A DNA stretch of 64,000 bases from Tubiluchus corallicola. Its lineage: Eukaryota > Priapulida > Priapulimorpha > Priapulimorphida > Tubiluchidae. The stretch covers positions 372,001-436,000 of the forward strand of contig JAQGDQ010000057.1 in NCBI GenBank assembly GCA_030141605.1, read 5' to 3'. The translations under genes and the position numbers were made by a program. How positions within the stretch are numbered: position 1 is the stretch's first letter; each line of letters begins with the position of its first letter. The notes beneath the pieces are model-generated. The model worked only from the letters and a program-made list of their open reading frames with translations. It did no database searches and had not been told where the DNA came from. Shown in pieces: positions 49,240 to 60,700 of the stretch.

Positions 49240-50612
49240 AGGCGAGATCTATCGAAGCCCAGTGAATTTATACTATATCGTAACCCTCAATAACTATATT
49301 AAGTACACTCGCTTTGAGGCAATTAATTCCAATTAATTAATTACCCGACTACGGGAGCTTCGGTTGGGTCGATCGGGCAATGATGTGTTCCCACACGACC
49401 TCGAACCACGAAATACGCGTTGTGATGTAAATCTGTATCCCCCTAGTTTACAAGCAGGGCTCCGCAATAAGCTGTTTCAATGTGAATAACCTTGTGTAAA
49501 GATTCGTGTAACGGACAGCGTCTTTACGAGTATGCACTTACGAATTTCTCAATCTTACAGAGTAAATCGAACAAATAGGTAACAGTGATGTACAGGTTTA
49601 TTGAACGATTACTAAACATCAATTGATTGATAATGCGATTTAACAATTAACAATTTCGGTTTCTTATACGCTTGTGGCGTTTACAAATAGTGTTGATAAA
49701 TTACGGCTGAAGTATTACAGTTCCATATCAATTAAATTCATCTGCTACTTAACAATCTTCACTTTATACAAAAGTACAAGTTAATATCAATACACTCGAT
49801 CTATTTAACAATTACTGAGTAGAATGTAATGTTACTTAACTTGTGGACTGGCCAATCTTATGCGACTGAAATTGGCCAGATCCGAATTCCTATTAGAGAC
49901 GTTCTAAGCACCAGAGGTTTGGTAGATCAAACAAAGCAGAAGTATCCTCTACGCTGAGCTACAGTAACAATCTCCTACCTCAAGAATTCCTTTGCAACAG
50001 ACCTCTTGTCAAGACAGCTTCACGTCAACAGCCCGACCTCGAGCAACGACAACCGCTAAAACTCTCTTTTGAATCCAAGGTCAGATGACATGACATCTTC
50101 AGTGTCATGTACAGAGTACGATGAGTACAGAGTATACGAGTACAGAGCCACCTAACTGACCATCACCCTGACACATTCGTCGCCATTCGGACAAGTCTCT
50201 CATTGTCCTAGTCCTAATGACACATAGCCTCTCTCTAGGCTAACAGTTTAATTGGGCTAACGACATCGGTGTCTCTTTGCAATTCTGCTTACGGATAATA
50301 GCCTTTGACCAGTGGCTATTTTAACTCAGAAGTCGTATACTGTGGTACTAGGGTATGAGCGCTTATATTATCAGCTAACTGAAGCAATATAGGCTAACAG
50401 CCCTTCCAACTTTACAGAGTTCAAACTACCGTTATCTGACTTCCAAATTCTGATTATAACATAAGATTTATATGATCTTCCAACCTCTGATCCTATATGC
50501 ATTAAATTCAAGGTACAAGTTGGGTGAGTCATTATAGCTGAACGGCACAATCTTCGTTCAGAGTCTAATCAATTTTAATTGATCTAGATTCGAATTTCTA
50601 CTGAGTAATTCG
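49240..50612 (-). other. CpG-dense segment joined to a LINE tail
   Basis: This stretch is visibly richer in CG dinucleotides than its surroundings (roughly twenty in 49261-49580 by eye). It has no long open frame. It runs directly into the minus-strand LINE coding tail at 50613, so it may be that element's 3' untranslated region, or a separate young insertion such as a solo LTR. On the minus strand near 49975-49925, TAGCTCAGCGTAGAGG resembles a tRNA A box, but a B box is not convincing. Terminal repeats and target duplications were not found. Confidence 0.4.
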
Positions 50613-50905
50613 CTATTTCAAAATAAATTCATAACAACTAGGTGCAGATACCACTTCATTTGGCAGTCTGTTCCAGGTGTTAATGATCCTCTTGAAAAGC
50701 TGCAGAGACAGCTCCAGATGATGTCGTCTTGTTGAATTTCTACCAGCCTCTGCTCGGAGATGTAGCTTGGGGCTAGCAGCAATGTCATACTTTTGGAAAA
50801 GGATTTTATACGTTTCTATCACATCACCTCTGTGCTGTCTGTAAGCTAACATAGGTAGATTCAGCCGCCTGAGTCTCTCTTCATATAGTGATCCTTTAAG
50901 TCAGT
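50613..50905 (-). mobile_element. 5'-truncated LINE fragment (ORF2 C-terminus)
   Basis: On the minus strand from about 50890, the text LYEERLRRLNLPMLAYRQHR leads to GDVIETYKILFQKYDI and later LFKRIINTWNRLPNEVVSA, ending near 50613. This order (ERLRRLNLP, RGDxIxxYKI, NxWNxLPxxVV) is the standard C-terminus of CR1/Jockey-type LINEs. Nothing of the reverse transcriptase core remains upstream, so the copy is truncated at its 5' end. Confidence 0.85.
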
Positions 50906-53900
50906 TAGGATTGTACGGTCAGGGTGTTGTTGTTGTACGATGGTTTCTGCTATGAAAGTCAGCAGTGCGACTCATTCTAGAGTAAATTTTGATGATTTCA
51001 AACCCATACCAAATATAATAACCTCATGTAACAGTTAATTTGTAAAATAGTTCGTTACATTTCTGATGCTGGAGAAGGAACTGTAACAGTAACACAATTT
51101 CGAGTACAAGTTATAGAAGAAGTCTGTCAAAAGACAAGCAGGGTTTCAACTTGTTCAATTAAAATTGGCTTTGCCGTGAAAATGAAATTGTTTCTATTGT
51201 ACCTGAAAACCTTATTGGTTTTTTAAGCAAGTTTACATACATACAATTTTTGAGTTTTAAGCGCTTCCCACATTTTTACTGAAATCATTTTAGTTCATTG
51301 GTGAACTAATTGAGATTCCCAAATCTGCCTAAACCATCTTATCAAGTATCAAGTTGCAATTTTAGTATGTTGTAGTATATCAAATGAAAGATCTCAATGG
51401 GACAAATTGAATGGCGTACAATAACCCATGACTTGGTGACCCTTGCTCCACAGAACATGGTTCAAGCTGGCAAGAACTCCGATTTTACCACAATGAAATG
51501 CATTCCAAGATAAAAAATTTTTTTAAAAATTTATAACTAGAACAATATCCGTTTCATAAACAACCCACACACAATATAATAAATTTTACTAAATTATTCT
51601 TATTAGAGAAATTCAATGTTTCTACTGTACACTAGATGTCATTGTCAGCGAAAAATCAAAAAAAAATTACACCTGACAACGACTACCACTGCGCAAATTT
51701 TTTCTAATAAAAATTTAATAAAAGTTATTATATAGCCATTGTTCATGAAACAAAAGCAATTCTTGGTAACCAAGCATGGCAAATTCAACAGAAGCAACAT
51801 TATAACTTACAAAGCCTTGACCTACATGTCACTGGTGAAAAAGTGACAAATCTGATTTTACTGAACTATTAGCCTATTACTGTTAACCACAACAAGTACT
51901 TATGTATATGTTGTTAATTAATTTGCAAATGAGTTTTATTTGTTAATACGAAGCAAAAACTGTCACTAAAACATCTCCTCATCAAGTTTTTGACATAGTC
52001 AAATGTACATTGACTTGTTACATTCAATTTTGCACATTTATTTTAATGATGGTTTGACTAAGCATCTGTTTTGGTCTCCTAGAAAATGTTTCTCTCTTAT
52101 GCCTACCAAAAGACAAAAAATAGGGCTTACCTGCCTCAATAGCTTGCATGAGTTTAGTTTATCAATCTCACTACAGATCTTTGTTCATCAATAATATAAG
52201 AAAGAACAATGTCATATAAATGCTAAAGAACTTCACTTCAAGCCCCACAACAATGATTGGGCTAATAACGGTTCCACAAAAACAGCCGTCCGGGTAACTG
52301 AACTAACGTTCGCAGTTGGAAGTCCGTAAATAAATGAAGGATATTTCCCTGGTTCCTTCTAAGCATCAACAGGATCAGCTGTGAAATGACCTTGAACCCC
52401 GGATGCAGCACATTCCTTCCTAGCTAGCACAAATTTATGAGGGAAATGAAGCCACACAACAACAAGTGTGAACAGAGTTCAACAGGAAGCAGTTGGTAGG
52501 CACCACAGTGAGTCAAACCATGTGGGATATTTGACATATGCACCAGTTTTTGCAAAATGATTTCAACAAAGACCAGATGCAGGATCCAAGGCAAAATCAG
52601 CCATAGACAACAAGTACTCAGTATGGCAAAATAAGCAACAAATAAAAACGGGAACCAACAACAAGAACTAAAACAAAGTATAGGAGCAAAAAAGCGACAA
52701 GAAGGAACTAATACTAACATCAACATTAAAGCAGCCACCATGAGTGAAAAACTGAAATCAGTAGAGGCCAACATGGTGTACATTTTGTGGAAATGAACTC
52801 AAAATTCTACAAAAAAGAAACAACGAATCTCAAAGAGCTAACAAACCAGTCCATCATACACAAAACAACCTGCTGCTTGTGAACTTGGCAGCATACTGCA
52901 TTTTAACAACATTGTTGAATGTGTAGTCAGTAGGCTGTGAACTGTCATACTTCACCGTTTTCAGACTGCTACTTGTAAAATCTGTTGTAGTACCCTACAT
53001 TTTCTGAAACTCAATTATTAAACCACACTCTGACAGCAAAGTTTTCTTTATAATCTGTTGGGCACAATACAGAAATTTAAGTGGTAATTTGCAGCAACTG
53101 TTGATGTAGTTTTATTATTATAATATTGCCAGTCAGTGAATAGGCCCATAGTGGGTGGTGTTTTTGTTTAAGATGAATCCAACAATAAACAAAATTTTAG
53201 CTAATTAACTAACAACAAAGACATGTGGAAGAAACCAGCTTTGGGTATAATTTAAAAACCTAGCTTACACTCCAAAATATAAGTCAACAAACCAATTGTC
53301 AACGAAAGCAAATAGTAGCTAGAAACACCAAACGCTTGTTAAACAATAACAGTTTAGCCTCAGTGACAAAATCCATTACAGACAATAATTACTAATTAAC
53401 AGAAAACCAAAACATGTTGAGAATTTATTATGTAAATAGCTCTGATTTTGCAATATTTACAAAATGTAAGAGATATTGACATTCCATTTCGTGCAAATCA
53501 TGGATGGTTTATTTTATTCAAATTTAGCAAAAATAAGAGCTTGAAATTGTTCTTCAGTGAGAATGGTGTGTACAATGGATTCGTCAGCAAACAAGTTATA
53601 GAATTTTTGCAGTATTTGGATAATGCCCTTTGTTCGCACTTGTTAGGCTGGCTAAATGAAAAGGTCATTAATGTATCACCACCTCTAACACTGTAATAAT
53701 GTGCCTTAGACTTTTACATACGCATGTTATAGGCAACAAATCATTCTGCTGTGAGCATATCACTCACATGCATTTTCTAAAAACTGTTAAAGGCAATCAG
53801 GTGACTAAAAGAAAACAACACCACATAAAATTACGAATTAGTGACACCATATATGTAATAATGAGTTTATTAATGCCTGTGTGTAATTTCACGGCAGGTA

Positions 53901-54270
53901 TAGCTAACTGAAAATCTGAAAGTGGTGGCAACATTGTACATGGATTGGACTGGCTGAAAGAATTGTCTCTCAGTTAGGCATTTTGCACATAATGATATTT
54001 GTTTGCTTGAAGTTGTTCTTACACCATTATTAATATAATGTGCATAAAACAGTAACAAACTAGATTTTGTTGTAAAATAATTTTCTGCAAAAGTCTTCTT
54101 GCTTGTACTCCTCGAATTTTCTCATTAAAACTGCTATTTGTTTGTCTCATCCACGAGAAGATTTGCTTCAAGATTAAGTTGAAAAATATAAAGCAGGCCC
54201 AATTGTGTGTAAGAATAAGGCACATCACCTTTCTTCACTCATCTCACTCTCACCAGCAGTTCCCAGGTTT
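50906..54270. other. Intergenic, no gene recognised
   Basis: Scattered short open frames without recognisable domains. The 119-codon minus frame at 52424-52783 is strongly hydrophobic and cysteine-rich and lies in A-rich plus-strand sequence, the usual appearance of a non-coding shadow. A tRNA-like pair of boxes near 52430-52390 (minus strand; CTAGGAAGG and GGGGTTCAAGGTC) is too close-spaced to be a tRNA. Confidence 0.5.
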
Positions 54271-54624
54271 TAGGCATGCAACGATACATTGATGAATCGT
54301 GATATCTTTCATTAGCAATTGACACTATGCTGATAAAAACAATGTGAAGTAATTCAAGCTGCAGCTGTACAGTTTACTGTACATACGTAACAATTAGTGC
54401 AGTGAACAGTAGTTACCTTAATAGTTTGTGGAGTTATCAAAGCATTTAACTATCCTAGAACTGTTGATTAATGAATATGCTTAGCATTTATTATCAACAG
54501 CTTCATCATGTTTTTTATAAAGCCTCCCACTGTTAACTCAGATGTGTCGTGATACGTATCGTAACGTGAGGAGAGTATTGTGATATGTATCGTATCGTGA
54601 ACTAGGTGTATCGTTACAGCCCTA
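54271..54624. mobile_element. hAT-like MITE
   Basis: The left end TAGGCATGCAACGATAC and the reverse complement of the right end, TAGGGCTGTAACGATAC, match at 14 of 17 positions. Outside them CCCAGGTT (left) and ACCAGGTA (right) share CCAGGT, as a worn 8-bp target duplication would. The interior is rich in GTATCGTA-like phrases. The end sequence and 8-bp duplication suggest a hAT derivative with no transposase. Confidence 0.65.
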
Positions 54625-55380
54625 CCAGGTAAGGTAGGTATTGTTCAAACCATTGTTCTCTATAAGCCATATTACCACTACACACTACACACGCACCTAT
54701 GACTCAGATGCCCACTGCTCAGATGGCCAATGTCCAAGTGTCCAGTGCCCGGGTATCTGCTGTCCAAGCTTCCTACAACTAACCCTTTCTTCTAAAGGCA
54801 AGAAAACTTATACCAAACTTTTAAATGAATTGACGGTACTTGATTACGCATTCTACCTTGAGGTTTAAAACAATATGCATTTAGAGACATTACACATTAC
54901 AGATCAAGTGTTTCTGCTAAAAAAGCATGACTTGCTGAAAGATTCACTTAACAATGAACTTTGACCACAGGTCAGTAAAAATACAGAAAATCCTTGAGTC
55001 CAAATATTCCCGTAACCCAAATGTCTGGGACCCCTTTATTCAACATTAGTGCTCTACGAAGATGTAAATTTCAAGCGTACTGTGTTCTTCATAATCACTC
55101 TGTTGTAATTATCATAAAATTTAAAATTTAACTATTATTATTAACTAATATTTAATTTAAAGTTTTACATTTTATACGTTTTAGGTGTAGGTGAGCAAGA
55201 GAGGTTGTGCATATGTGCTTAGCATCATCTGTATATATGTAGACATTTTTAGTATCAAGTTAACAGAATTATTATATTAACAGAAGAGTCAATTAAATTA
55301 CTGTATGCTACCGCTTTAAACTGTTTAAACCACGCATCTCAACTGGTCCGCTTCGGAGTTACAACCGGTGGGACTGCTTA

Positions 55381-57235
55381 ATGAATATGAAGGACACAAG
55401 AGAGTCAATTAACTGGAAATGGAAAGAAGTCGTAATGAAAAGAGCGGATGAAAGACAGCCAAGTGACCGTGAGTTTGCGACACATTTTGAAATGCTTCTA
55501 AATACCAGTAGGCATGACGGAAGCAGCTTATAAGATCTACTGGGCGACAGAGACTTTTTGTTTGTACCTGTTCTTGACGACCCAATATCAATGGAAGAAA
55601 TTGCATAACAAATCCAGGAACAGGACCCAGGTAAAGGTGTCAGAGGCGGCATGGATGAATTTTTTGTCAAATGACAGGTTAGTTTTACTGGTTTATCTCT
55701 TCAATAAGGTTTTTATCAATAATGGGTTCCCGATTACATAGGCAATAGCTAAACTGGTTGTTATTTTTAAGAAGGGAAATATTGCAAACTGTAGTAATTA
55801 CCGAGGTATACATATCATCATTCATAGCCTTTGTAAAATATATGACAGTATACTGGTAGTTATGGGCAAACAATGAAAATGAGCAATCAAGGGCACAACC
55901 AGGAAGCTGTTGTGAAGAGCACACCTTAGCAGTCAGGTTAATGATTGACTCTGCAATCCAGATGAAAGGGAAACTTTACACAGTCTCTGTTGACTTTGAA
56001 AAGGCGTACGATCGTGTAAACAGAAAGAAGTTACTCAATTGTTTAGTGTCGCACGGATGTGGAGGCCACATGTTAAGTGCAATCGCTGCAATGTATGATT
56101 CAACAAAAAGCCTGTTAGGAACAAATGTAATTACCTATAATGGAGGTGTAAAGCAAGGCTCCCGGAGCTCATGCATCCTGTTCTGCATCTATGCCAATCC
56201 ACTTATAACATCATTGAAAGCCATTGGTACGAAAGATTGGTTAGGGGATTCACATATATGCCTAATGATAGATGACACAGCTATACGGACATCAAACCAT
56301 GAACAATGTAACACCAAGCTGGAGCAAGATGAAGACTCAGTTCATGGTGGTAAATGGTAGTTGATGAGCAACATATAACAATGACAGATTTCCAAATTAA
56401 GCGTACATCTACATGTATTTATTTAGGAGCTACTATCACAGATGAAAGGAAGACTGATTCAATAGTCAAGCATCATATGCAAGAAAAAAATGCACATATT
56501 TTGAAGTTTTATGCTTTCTTGAGGAAAACGAGATTTTCTTTATTATGTGAAGAAAAGAGTCCTAGATAGTGCATAATTGACGGCAACAGTCTATAGTTCC
56601 CAGAGTTGGATTACTGATAATAGGACTTATATGCCTTGCTCTACGCATATTGGATTAATCGGGCTGTAATGACCTTGCTTTAATAGAATCTGGATACTCA
56701 GCTCCTATATTTTGGCCACGGTCTAAGTAGCAGAAAACAAGGGCAAAGCTTATGAGAAATGCTTTTCGACACAAACCTTTAATGAAAACTGTTGCCATAA
56801 CAAAAAATGCAGGCAGCAAACTTCTTAGCAAATTCAGCTTGAACAGCTTCAGGCAAATATCCAGCTAGACTACCTACGGCAGCACAAACTTCTTAGATGT
56901 CTTGAACAGCTTCAGGCAAATTACCAGCTAGATTCTCTACAGCAGCAGAGAGGTCTGTTGGAACATAAGGAGTAAGGTAAATTCTACACATCGTGTAACC
57001 TACTTGGAATTGAACCCCAGTCTTAAAGCTCCTTGTTTTACATCAACAGTATTTGAGCACCATCAGATAAACTTTACAAGAATGCGTCTTCAATCACATC
57101 AGCTACAGATAGAAATGGGTAGACAGGTGAGACAGCCAAGAGACAATAGGTTATGTCCCTTTGGGGACATTCAAACTGAGAAACATGTTATACTGAGCGA
57201 CTGCATTACTGAAGCCATTACACAGTGAAAAATGA
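55381..57235 (+). mobile_element. Degenerate non-LTR retrotransposon
   Basis: Reading frames broken by stops and shifts follow LINE order. A linker (55381-55530) has NWKWKEVVMKRADERQ and FATHFEMLLNTSRHDG; near 55590-55670 comes a piece like ISMEEI then DPGKGVRGGMDEFF. The reverse transcriptase is at 55941-56360 and a thumb/connection at 56354-56550 (STCIYLGATITDE). The tail at about 57060-57230 reads FTRMRLQSHQLQIEMGR then RLCPFG and TEKHVILSDC, a Cys/His C-terminal motif common in these elements. The family differs from that of the LINEs at 500 and 50613. Confidence 0.85.
55941..56360 (+). pseudogene. Reverse transcriptase domain of the second LINE
   Basis: A 139-codon open piece holds the conserved boxes VDFEKAYDRVNRKKLL, GGVKQGSRSS with LFCIYANPL, and the catalytic box LMIDDTAI. 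The usual second residue of the catalytic box (A or M in YADD/MDD forms) is Ile here. The piece lacks the N-terminal fingers in the same frame and ends in a frameshift to 56354-56569. It is a relic. Confidence 0.8.
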
Positions 57236-58177
57236 TGCTTTTAGCAACTTTTTATGTTCATTGGAAAGGGCTAATTTTTTGCTCTCATGCCAATGCTGGA
57301 GTGCCTCTACTGGAGGTTTGCTGAACTAACAGATGTTTTACCACGTCACTGCATTTGGAGTTAAACAGTAAAACAGAATCGTATTATGCCATTTGCCAAC
57401 GAGTCTACCCACTCAATGAAAATTGTTGTAGAATTTCTGTTCAAAACTTACATTATAAAATGTATAACTGATCAGTTCTGCTTATAGAACATTTCGCTCA
57501 TAGATTTACCAATGTGTTCTTTAAAAAGTTTATGTATAGGCATAACATTGTTTCTAATGCTGTAGCTTGAGTAGAAAATGTGCGCAAAGTAACATTTGGA
57601 CTAAAATCACTAATGTATCCATCGTAGCATTTACTTCATTGTTTATGTATACATGTAATTTGATTTGGTCAATGAACTACATACATACATAGAATTCTTC
57701 CAGTATAATTAATTGTGATTAAATACTAACTATTATACTTATATCAATTTATTGCTTATTCAACCAGTTTCCTATTAATAGTGAGTCCAGTAGTAAATAT
57801 TGGGGTGGCTGACTCGTTAACTTATGGTCATTCGCCTCCCCTCCACCTATGTATATAGTAATGAAAATTATTATGTTATATTTTGTTTCAATTTTTGTGA
57901 CGTTATACTAATATTTTTTACTATTGAAACTTTACATTTACATTGAAACATTTTTTATAAGTGAAAAATGAATAAATTCTAATTCTAATAAATATATTTT
58001 CGTTATTAGTAATATGCTGTTGGTTTCCTCTTATTTAAACTACCTTCTATTATTTTGATAATACATGACACAACACATGTAACAGTATTAAGATAATTAT
58101 AACAAGTATTCAGTTATAGTTAGCCCAATCTATTACACATTGTGACATGGACACGTAATATGAAAAACACTACTTAC
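57236..58177. other. Intergenic, no gene recognised
   Basis: AT-rich, no coding or RNA gene supported. If the exon at 58178 is real, this is at least partly its first coding intron. Confidence 0.45.
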
Positions 58178-58337
58178 TGAAGTCAGTCTGTACTCTCAAA
58201 GGTGACAAAGATAAACCCGCTATTTTTGCAGACTTTCTAGTAGGCGTACATGATTTAGTTGCATTCTCCCTAATATTGTGCGACTGATTCCTGTCACAGA
58301 TCGCAAGATTTTCCAGGTTCTCATCTGTCATGTTTTA
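58178..58337 (-). CDS. Candidate first coding exon, unidentified protein
   Basis: On the minus strand, a strong acceptor (CTTTCATTTCAG) is followed after six bases by ATG (58331-58329) and 51 codons plus one base, ending at a perfect GTAAGT donor. The text starts MTDENLENLAICDRNQS and ends with a basic, Ser/Thr-Pro-rich part, SCTPTRKSAKIAGLSLSPLR. Such TP and SP sites are typical of cell-cycle or chromosome proteins, but I recognise no family. The acceptor so close to the ATG implies a 5' untranslated exon upstream. Downstream coding exons were not found in the window. Confidence 0.4.
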
Positions 58338-58536
58338 CTGAAATGAAAGCAGCAATCAGAAAAAATGATATGACAAAAAGACTCCAAGCCTAGGTTTTAT
58401 TCTGTGAAAAAATAAAGTCAGGTTCGTCATGAAAATCAGACTGGACAGAACACTCGTAATCACTCCCATGCTCTTGTTTCATAGCACTATTCCTCAAGGG
58501 CACAGTTTTTGATTAATTTAAGGATGCAGCTGGTTG

Positions 58537-59260
58537 TTACTTAATGGCCTGTTCAGCAGTATGAAGTTCTGCCTGTGCTACAGTTGCTTCTTGGACAACA
58601 CATGCATGCTGAGGATAAAACTGTGTTAGTAATTAATATTTGTAACATATAATTTTTCCCTTGTATAAGCCTGACTTTGTGCTAGTGAAAAGGAATAAAA
58701 AATAAATTCAGTGGTCATTAATTCAGTTACTTTATATATTAGCAGAGATGATTATATTTATACTATCTAATATAGTCTGGCTATTTACTTGTGAAAAAGC
58801 AAAAATATATGCCAGATGTATTAGGTGCACCCTGGCCTTTCTTTATAACAAACCAAATTACCAAGAAACAGTAAATTTATTTTACATCCCATACATATAA
58901 TATAGTGACAGTGCTATACGCCTCTAAATTTACTTGAACATTTTAGACATCTACTGCAACACTTGCCCGTTGGCTTTTGCTATTTTTACTATGTCTTTTT
59001 CCTCTACTGATTGACAATTTATCAACAAATTTTCAAGCATTTGTAAAATTTTCGCCAAAGCCATTCTTTTCACAAAATTTGTTAAGTTTTTCGTTTTTTG
59101 CATCAACAGATTTAAACTTGTATCGTAAAACACCATTTGTAGCAGTGAATATACATTGTACCTCAGTTTGCTGCAGGAATAGAATTTCACGCTCCTGCAC
59201 ACACTGCATAATACTGTACACACTATTAATGACAAATGCTCACTCACAAAGACTCTTTAA
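58537..59260 (-). other. Coding-like minus-strand fragments of unknown origin
   Basis: Open text at 59247-58951 is rich in Lys, Glu and Leu and reads like a helical protein (VKRMALAKILQMLENLLINC, then SVEEKDIVKIAKANGQ). An overlapping frame (59221-59033) is also coding-like (FKSVDAKNEKLNKFCEKNGF). A third piece at 58608-58537 follows an AG and ends with TAA (QEATVAQAELHTAEQAIK). They could be exons of a small coiled-coil protein or a decayed copy; splice joins are not convincing. Confidence 0.25.
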
Positions 59261-60439
59261 ACTCTGAACACTGGATATGCGTGTAATTTAAATATCTATG
59301 TTATGCAAATACGATGTCACATAACATGGCGAGGTTGGGACACTACAGCAGAAGATCTAAAATGAAAGCAAACGGGTCTTTTAACTTGAGTATGATATGC
59401 ACCTTAAGATTGAAAAAACTAATGTAATTCTTTAAGGTATTTTTTGAAACCTACTTCAAAGACCCCTTTTCTTGTCCTAGAATTATAGAATTAAATAATA
59501 TTTATAATCATAATGATTTTTAATGATTAATTATAACTTTGAAAATACCTCCAGCTCCTCCATGCCCTTGTGTGTTTTTATTTTTAATATATAAGAATGT
59601 AGATTTCAAAACGGCTTACATCTACCATGTGAAAAAGGTAAAAGTAAGCAATGTACAAATCTGCATATCAAAGTTTAAATTGGTTATTTATAAAATCACA
59701 GATATTTGCCAAATCGATTAGTGTTACAAATTTTTTTGTATGCATTTGTATAAACCTTAGTACCATTTTACGTTCATGTGATTTTAATTTATCAGTGTGC
59801 ATTTCAGTTAAATTTTACTTTGGATATTTAATTAACAGCTTCGTAGCATTTGAAGTAATAGAAGCAATTTTGTTAGTGTAATTCTACAATCAGGTGTTTT
59901 CCTGTTCACTAACTCAACATGAAGTAAATCTATTTAACACTTCCTAGAGATGCTGGGCTCGTTGTTAATTAGGTGTTACATAGTTCGACAAATTAGAGAA
60001 CAATGCTGCTTAGAAACTGGATTAAGCCAGGTATTACATAAGACAGTTAATATATAATGTACTATTACACTATTACTAGTATTACTCAGTACCGTAGTAT
60101 TACTTAGTACTGTTAGTCTTACATATAATGTGGTGTGGTACATTGAGGAGCTTGGAGGTCTTTCTATCTTTTTTCTTACTACACCGCGGTAAATAGTTTT
60201 TTTGCACTGGATGAAATTTCGTGCTAGCGCGACATTTACAAATTGACACTAGCAGACAGCACAGCCATGTGTTAGACTTAGAGCCTTCAAGTTGATGAAA
60301 TTAACGTACTACCACGAAGAAGTCAATCCACGTGAATTCATATAAAACTCGCATTAGTTTTTGCCAACTACCTTCATTATAACACTGTCTCGAAAATTAG
60401 CTAAGAATCAGATTTTAAAAAATTGAGAAAAATCATTAA

Positions 60440-60700
60440 CTAAACACGAAAAAATTGGATAGCTAACAACAGAAACAGGAAATCTTTGCGCGCTATTATT
60501 CTGCAGCTCTAACTCTTCACGAAAATTCAACGTTTTTTCACGACTGGACCTGTCAAATTATTACGCTCGCCGTTGGCTTTCTCTAATTAGTTACCAATGA
60601 GAACAGCAGAACAGATAGAGCAACGAAGACACTACGTGGAACGTATCTCTCAATTGCTTTTTCGGAATTTTGTAATCATTTTGTAGGTCAATTGACTATT
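60440..60700. promoter_or_regulatory. Possible promoter region
   Basis: A locally CG-containing stretch includes TTTGCGCGCTA (60485-60495) and a CCAAT box (60594-60598) in otherwise AT-rich sequence. An ATG at 60597 on the plus strand opens 29 codons (MRTAEQIEQRRHYVERISQL) with a possible GTAATC donor. On the minus strand the region would be suitably placed as a 5' untranslated start for the exon at 58178. All inference. Confidence 0.3.

Noticed and set aside
52424-52783. 119-codon hydrophobic, Cys-rich minus-strand open frame
   Set aside because: Composition is that of the complement of A-rich non-coding sequence; no signal peptide plus domain logic, no homologue recognised.
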